Shown: piece by piece, positions 25,484 to 28,724 of the stretch
Position numbering within the stretch: the first letter of the stretch is position 1
Layout of the letters: every line of letters starts with the position of its first letter
Assembly (NCBI GenBank): GCA_019310195.1
Contig: JAFDET010000007.1
Span: 1 to 28,724 of the forward strand
Source of the DNA: Deltaproteobacteria bacterium
Lineage (GTDB): Bacteria > Myxococcota_A > UBA9160 > JAFDET01
DNA: 28,724 bases
Reading direction: 5' to 3'
Notes under the pieces: generated by a model
Told to the model about the DNA's origin: nothing
The model's database searches: none
The model's input: only the letters and a program-made list of their open reading frames with translations
Program-made: the position numbers and the translations under genes

Positions 25484-26533
25484 ATGGCGAAACGAGGCGT
25501 GGCCGAGAACCCGAAGAGCCGCTTCGAGCGCATCGAGGTCGAGCCCGATCCGGAGGAGGCCGCCGCCCTGGCCGCGGGCGTCGGGCACCTGGAAACCCGC
25601 CTGCTCGAGGACCCCAGCCGCAGCATCCTCGCCACCAACCAGAGCCCCGACGTGGGCTTCGACGTCTCCATCAACCCCTACCGCGGCTGCGAGCATGCGT
25701 GCGCCTACTGTTACGCGAGGCCCACCCACGAGTACCTGGGCTTCTCCGCGGGGCTCGACTTCGAGACCCGGATCCTGGTCAAGCGCCAGGCGCCGGCGCT
25801 GCTGCGCAAGGCGCTGGCGTCGCCGCGCTGGCAGCCCCAGGTGATTGCAATCTCCGGAGTGACCGACGCCTACCAGCCGGCGGAGCGCAGGCTGGAGATC
25901 ACGCGCGGCTGTCTCCAGGTGCTGGCCGAGTTCCGCAACCCGGTGGCCATCGTCACCAAGAGCCGGCTGGTGACGCGCGACGTGGACCTGCTGGGCGAGC
26001 TGGCGGCCGTCCAGGCGGCGGCCGTGAACCTGTCGATCACCAGCCTGGATCCCCAGCTCCAGCAGCGCATGGAGCCGCGCGCGTCGGCGCCGCAGCAGCG
26101 GCTGGCGGCCATCGAACAGCTTGCCCGGGCGGGCGTGCCCGTGGGCGTGATGATCGCGCCCATCATCCCCGGCCTGAACGACCACGAGGTGCCGCGCATC
26201 CTGCAAGCGGCGGCCGATGCCGGCGCGGACAGCGCAGCCCACATCGTGCTGCGCCTTCCCCACGGCCTGAAGGACCTCTTCGCCGCCTGGCTGTCGCGCC
26301 ACTACCCGGAGCGCCGGGACAAGGTACTGAACCGGGTGCGCGAGGTGCGCGGCGGGCGCCTCAACGACGCGCGCTTCGGCAGCCGCATGCGCGGCCAGGG
26401 GCTCTACGCGGAGCAGGTGCGCGCCCTCTTCCACACCGCGGCGCGTCGGGCGGGGCTGGACCGGCCGCCGCGCCCGCTCTCGACCGCCGCGTTCCGCCGC
26501 CCGGGCGGAGAGCAGCTGGGCCTTTTCCGGTAG
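25484..26533 (+). CDS. PA0069-family radical SAM protein
   Basis: This 349-residue radical SAM enzyme has the 4Fe-4S cluster motif CX3CX2C as Cys69, Cys73 and Cys76 (RGCEHACAYCYARP). It continues with THEYLGFSAGLDFETRILVK, SGVTDAYQPAERRLEITRG and AIVTKSRLVTRD, and closes with the conserved HTAARRAG and GEQLGLF segments. This matches the PA0069 / spore photoproduct lyase-like (SPL/Rv2578c) group, whose substrate is not known. The cluster generates a 5'-deoxyadenosyl radical from SAM. The start at 25484 fits the predicted leaderless promoter. The AsmA-like gene follows after 35 bp. Confidence 0.94.
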   Translation: MAKRGVAENPKSRFERIEVEPDPEEAAALAAGVGHLETRLLEDPSRSILATNQSPDVGFDVSINPYRGCEHACAYCYARPTHEYLGFSAGLDFETRILVKRQAPALLRKALASPRWQPQVIAISGVTDAYQPAERRLEITRGCLQVLAEFRNPVAIVTKSRLVTRDVDLLGELAAVQAAAVNLSITSLDPQLQQRMEPRASAPQQRLAAIEQLARAGVPVGVMIAPIIPGLNDHEVPRILQAAADAGADSAAHIVLRLPHGLKDLFAAWLSRHYPERRDKVLNRVREVRGGRLNDARFGSRMRGQGLYAEQVRALFHTAARRAGLDRPPRPLSTAAFRRPGGEQLGLFR

Positions 26534-26536
26534 AGT
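26531..26536 (+). promoter_or_regulatory. Candidate -10 element (TAGAGT) for the AsmA-like gene
   Basis: TAGAGT overlaps the stop codon of the radical SAM gene, 32 bp before the GTG start at 26569. It could allow expression apart from readthrough. No clear -35. Confidence 0.3.
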
Positions 26537-26543
26537 CCCTTCA

Positions 26544-26559
26544 CTCCCCTGTCGGGGAG
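26544..26559 (+). promoter_or_regulatory. Hairpin covering part of the AsmA-like gene ribosome site
   Basis: CTCCCC (26544-26549) pairs with GGGGAG (26554-26559) around a TGTC loop. The right arm is the first half of the long ribosome site GGGGAGGGGGA, 10 bp before the GTG. The second half stays free, so the effect may be tuning rather than shut-off. Confidence 0.35.
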
Positions 26560-26568
26560 GGGGACGCC

Positions 26569-28614
26569 GTGCGGATCCTGCGCATCCTGTTGATCGCCGG
26601 AGCGATCGTCATCACCTTGGCGATCGCCGCACCCCTCATCCTGCTGGCCGTGGGCATCCAGGTGGACGTCAGCAAGTTCGGCCCCAAGGTCTCCGAGATC
26701 GCCAGCGACACCTTGGGCCGCCAGGTCACCCTCGACGGGCCCATCTACATCGTGCCCAGCTACTGGCCCACGCTGGAGATCCACGGCCTGCGCATCGCCG
26801 ACCCCTTCGGCGCCGAGGACGCGGAGTTCATGCGCCTGGGGCGCGCGCGCGTCGTGCTGGACCTGCTGCCGCTGCTGCGCGGGCGCGTGGCCCTGGACGA
26901 GATCATGGCCGACGACGTGCAGCTCAACCTCGTGCGCTACGCCGACGGCAACGCGAGCTGGGCCTTCGACGGACTGGGCGGGGAAGCCGAGGAGCCGACG
27001 GCCGAGCCGGACGACGCCGAGGGGGAGAGCGCTGGACGCCGGCTCGCCTTCTCCGAGCTGAAGGAGCTGGTGCTGCGCGACATCGCGGTCTCCTGGCACG
27101 ACCAGACGACGGGCGACCGAGAGAGTCTGGTGGTGGAGGAGTGCACCGGCGCCGCGGTGGCGGGCGAACCGATCCGGCTCACGCTGGCCGGAAGCGTCCG
27201 CAAGCAACCCTTCTCCTTGCGGATCGGAGCCGGGAACCTGGCCGACCTGCTGACGGCACGGCCGGATCTGCCCCTGGACCTGGCGCTGAGCATCGCAGGC
27301 CTCAGTCTGGAAATCGGCCTCGACTTCGACGCGCTCGACGCGCCGCTGACCGAGGATACCGTTGTCGGCGCGCGCGCCGCCGGCACCTACTGGCTGGTCT
27401 TCGAGCTGAAGCGACTCGACGAGCTGGGCCGGCTGCTGAAAGTGCCGCTTCCGCCCCTGGGACCGATCTCCCTCCGGGCCGAGGCGCAGATCGAGGCCAA
27501 GGACTGGAACCTCTCGAAGCTGGCGCTGCGCGTGGGTGAGACGCGGCTCGACGGAAGCGCGTCGATCCGGGAGGGCCCGCAACGGCCGCGCGCCGCGCTG
27601 GAGCTCACCTCGACCCGCTTCCGCATCGACGACTTCCAGGCCGAGGGCTGGAGCCTTACGGGAGCCGTGGACGAAGCGCAGGCTTCGCAGCCGGCGGCCG
27701 AGCCCCAGGAGGAGGCGCCCCCCAGTGACGAGCCCGCGCCCGGCTCCACGGAGCCCCGGCGCGCGCTGCTGGATCCCGAGCTCATGCGACTCCTGGACGC
27801 CAAGGTCGCGCTGCGCGTGGACGAGGTGATGCTGGGCGAGGAGCGCCTGGGCGGCGGCGAGCTGGGAGCCAGCCTGAAGGACGGGCGCCTGGTGATCGAT
27901 CCGCTGGTGCTCGAGATCCCGGGCGGTGCGTTCGCGCTGCAGACCGAGCTGGAGGTGAACCCGTCCGAGACCCGGGCGCGCCTGGCCATGCAGGTGGAGA
28001 AGTTCGACCTGGGCGTGCTGACGCGCCGCGCACAGGCCGACACCGAGATGGGCGGAATCTTCGACCTGAACGTGGAGCTGGAGGCCCGGGCTCCGGACCC
28101 CGCCTCGATCATGACGGGCGCCAACGGCCACGTGGACGTCTCCTTCGAACCCGTGAACCTGGAGGCCGGGCTGCTCGACCTGTGGGCGGTCAACCTGGTG
28201 GCGTCGGTGCTCCCCGTCGTGACCGGCGGCGAGTCCCACGTCAACTGCGTGGTGGCGCTGCTGGACCTGCAAGACGGCCGCATGGAGGCGCAGTCCATTC
28301 TCATCGACACCACGCGCATCCAGGTGGCCGGGGAGTTCGATGCCGACTTCCACACCCAGAAGCTCCACGCCATGCTCCAGCCGCGGCCCAAGAAGCCCCA
28401 GTTCTTCAGCCTGGGAACGCCGGTCCAGGTGAACGGCTCGTTCGAGGACTTCGGCGTGGGCGTCTCCGCCCTGGACATGGCCGGCACCGTGATTCGCGTG
28501 GTGACGGACCTGGCCACCTACCCGGCGCGCTTCCTGTTCATCAAGCGCGTCTCGCCCGACGGCAAGGAGGCCTGCGCGGCAGCGCGCCAGCGCCCGCCGC
28601 CGGACGCGCAGTAG
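26569..28614 (+). CDS. AsmA-like envelope protein
   Basis: This 681-residue protein has one N-terminal membrane anchor (ILLIAGAIVITLAIAAPLILLAV, about residues 4-28) and a long beta-rich body with the AsmA signature start (VDVSKFGPKVSEIASDTLGRQVTLDG, broken into strands). Near the end is the AsmA_2-like segment around ARAPDPASIMTGANGHVDV and FDADFHTQKLHAML. A Glu/Ala/Pro-rich linker (about 480-510 by nucleotide 27,690-27,760, residues about 375-400) divides the body. AsmA/TamB/YhdP proteins are thought to bridge the periplasm and carry phospholipids to the outer membrane, implying a Gram-negative envelope. The GTG at 26569 has a very strong ribosome site. The stop is 14 bp from the convergent partial gene. 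Confidence 0.88.
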   Translation: MRILRILLIAGAIVITLAIAAPLILLAVGIQVDVSKFGPKVSEIASDTLGRQVTLDGPIYIVPSYWPTLEIHGLRIADPFGAEDAEFMRLGRARVVLDLLPLLRGRVALDEIMADDVQLNLVRYADGNASWAFDGLGGEAEEPTAEPDDAEGESAGRRLAFSELKELVLRDIAVSWHDQTTGDRESLVVEECTGAAVAGEPIRLTLAGSVRKQPFSLRIGAGNLADLLTARPDLPLDLALSIAGLSLEIGLDFDALDAPLTEDTVVGARAAGTYWLVFELKRLDELGRLLKVPLPPLGPISLRAEAQIEAKDWNLSKLALRVGETRLDGSASIREGPQRPRAALELTSTRFRIDDFQAEGWSLTGAVDEAQASQPAAEPQEEAPPSDEPAPGSTEPRRALLDPELMRLLDAKVALRVDEVMLGEERLGGGELGASLKDGRLVIDPLVLEIPGGAFALQTELEVNPSETRARLAMQVEKFDLGVLTRRAQADTEMGGIFDLNVELEARAPDPASIMTGANGHVDVSFEPVNLEAGLLDLWAVNLVASVLPVVTGGESHVNCVVALLDLQDGRMEAQSILIDTTRIQVAGEFDADFHTQKLHAMLQPRPKKPQFFSLGTPVQVNGSFEDFGVGVSALDMAGTVIRVVTDLATYPARFLFIKRVSPDGKEACAAARQRPPPDAQ

Positions 28615-28628
28615 CCCGGGCGGCCGCT

Positions 28629-28724
28629 TCAGTCCCGGCCGGGAATCAGCTTGCGCAGCCCGCGGCCGCTCTTGCGGGCCGCGTCGCCGGCGGCCCCGGC
28701 GGCGTCACCGGCGGCCCCCGCGGC
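28629..28724 (-). CDS. Partial CDS, C-terminus only (Ala/Gly/Asp repeats)
   Basis: Reading leftward from the window edge, one frame gives an AAGAAGD repeat, twice, followed by RKSGRGLRKLIPGRD and TGA at 28629-28631. The DNA behind it is two 21-bp tandem repeats, 28683-28703 and 28704-28724, matching at 19 of 21 positions and running into the edge. Low-complexity Ala/Gly tails with a basic end occur on several envelope and DNA-binding proteins. The rest of the gene is outside the window, so no function can be given. It is convergent with the AsmA-like gene. Confidence 0.5.
   Translation of the reverse strand, partial: AAGAAGDAAGAAGDAARKSGRGLRKLIPGRD

Overview
This is a very GC-rich window (roughly 70% G+C by eye) carrying about 22 closely packed genes on both strands, many with GTG starts. 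The gene content suggests an uncultured deltaproteobacterial lineage (Myxococcota or Desulfobacterota_B-like). The pointers are an alpha/beta-hydrolase/OsmC fusion, a double-PilZ protein with a degenerate receiver, an F420-type luciferase-like oxidoreductase, GlnE next to an ammonium transporter with a sigma-54 promoter, and an Ada-AraC-AlkA fusion. The assignment is inference, not proof. I see no CRISPR array, rRNA, tRNA, phage module or transposase gene.

Layout. 1-2760: an N-acyl-D-amino-acid deacylase-type amidohydrolase broken by an out-of-frame internal deletion, then a 7-TM protein of unknown function, then a 101-bp perfect-armed palindromic element. 2761-7134: a nitrogen locus, with a frame-broken ammonium transporter (amt) divergent from glnE; amt has a textbook sigma-54 promoter. 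7221-11187: methyltransferase, hydrolase/OsmC fusion, thiolase and greB on the + strand, with greB apparently starting at CTG inside the thiolase stop. 11166-13707: a secreted protein (-), a GT1-type glycosyltransferase (+) and a small membrane protein (+). 13729-15051: sterol-desaturase-like protein (-) divergent from a cupin (+). 14996-17118: a DNA alkylation-repair locus, with MGMT (-) divergent from an Ada-AraC-AlkA fusion (+) and repeated motifs between them. 17195-18554: double-PilZ protein, then a nested ~180-bp palindromic array. 18555-22008: lipoprotein cyclase, S-adenosylhomocysteine hydrolase, cupin and LOG-family protein. 22030-23731: SDR and LLM oxidoreductases (-). 23809-28614: HAD hydrolase, tandem GFA-domain protein, PA0069-type radical SAM protein and AsmA-like protein (+). 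The 3' end of an unrecognised gene (-) reaches the right edge.

How it works together. There is no single large operon. The clear functional units are nitrogen uptake and control (amt/glnE), alkylation damage response (MGMT/Ada-AlkA), methyl-cycle turnover (ahcY with a promoter-proximal dyad), and a probable lipid or steroid/CoA metabolism background (thiolase, SDR, LLM, sterol desaturase). The regulatory DNA is more unusual than the genes: a sigma-54 site, a candidate SahR-like dyad, Ada-type repeats, possible leaderless promoters, and two unrelated palindromic repeat families that each abut a stop codon.
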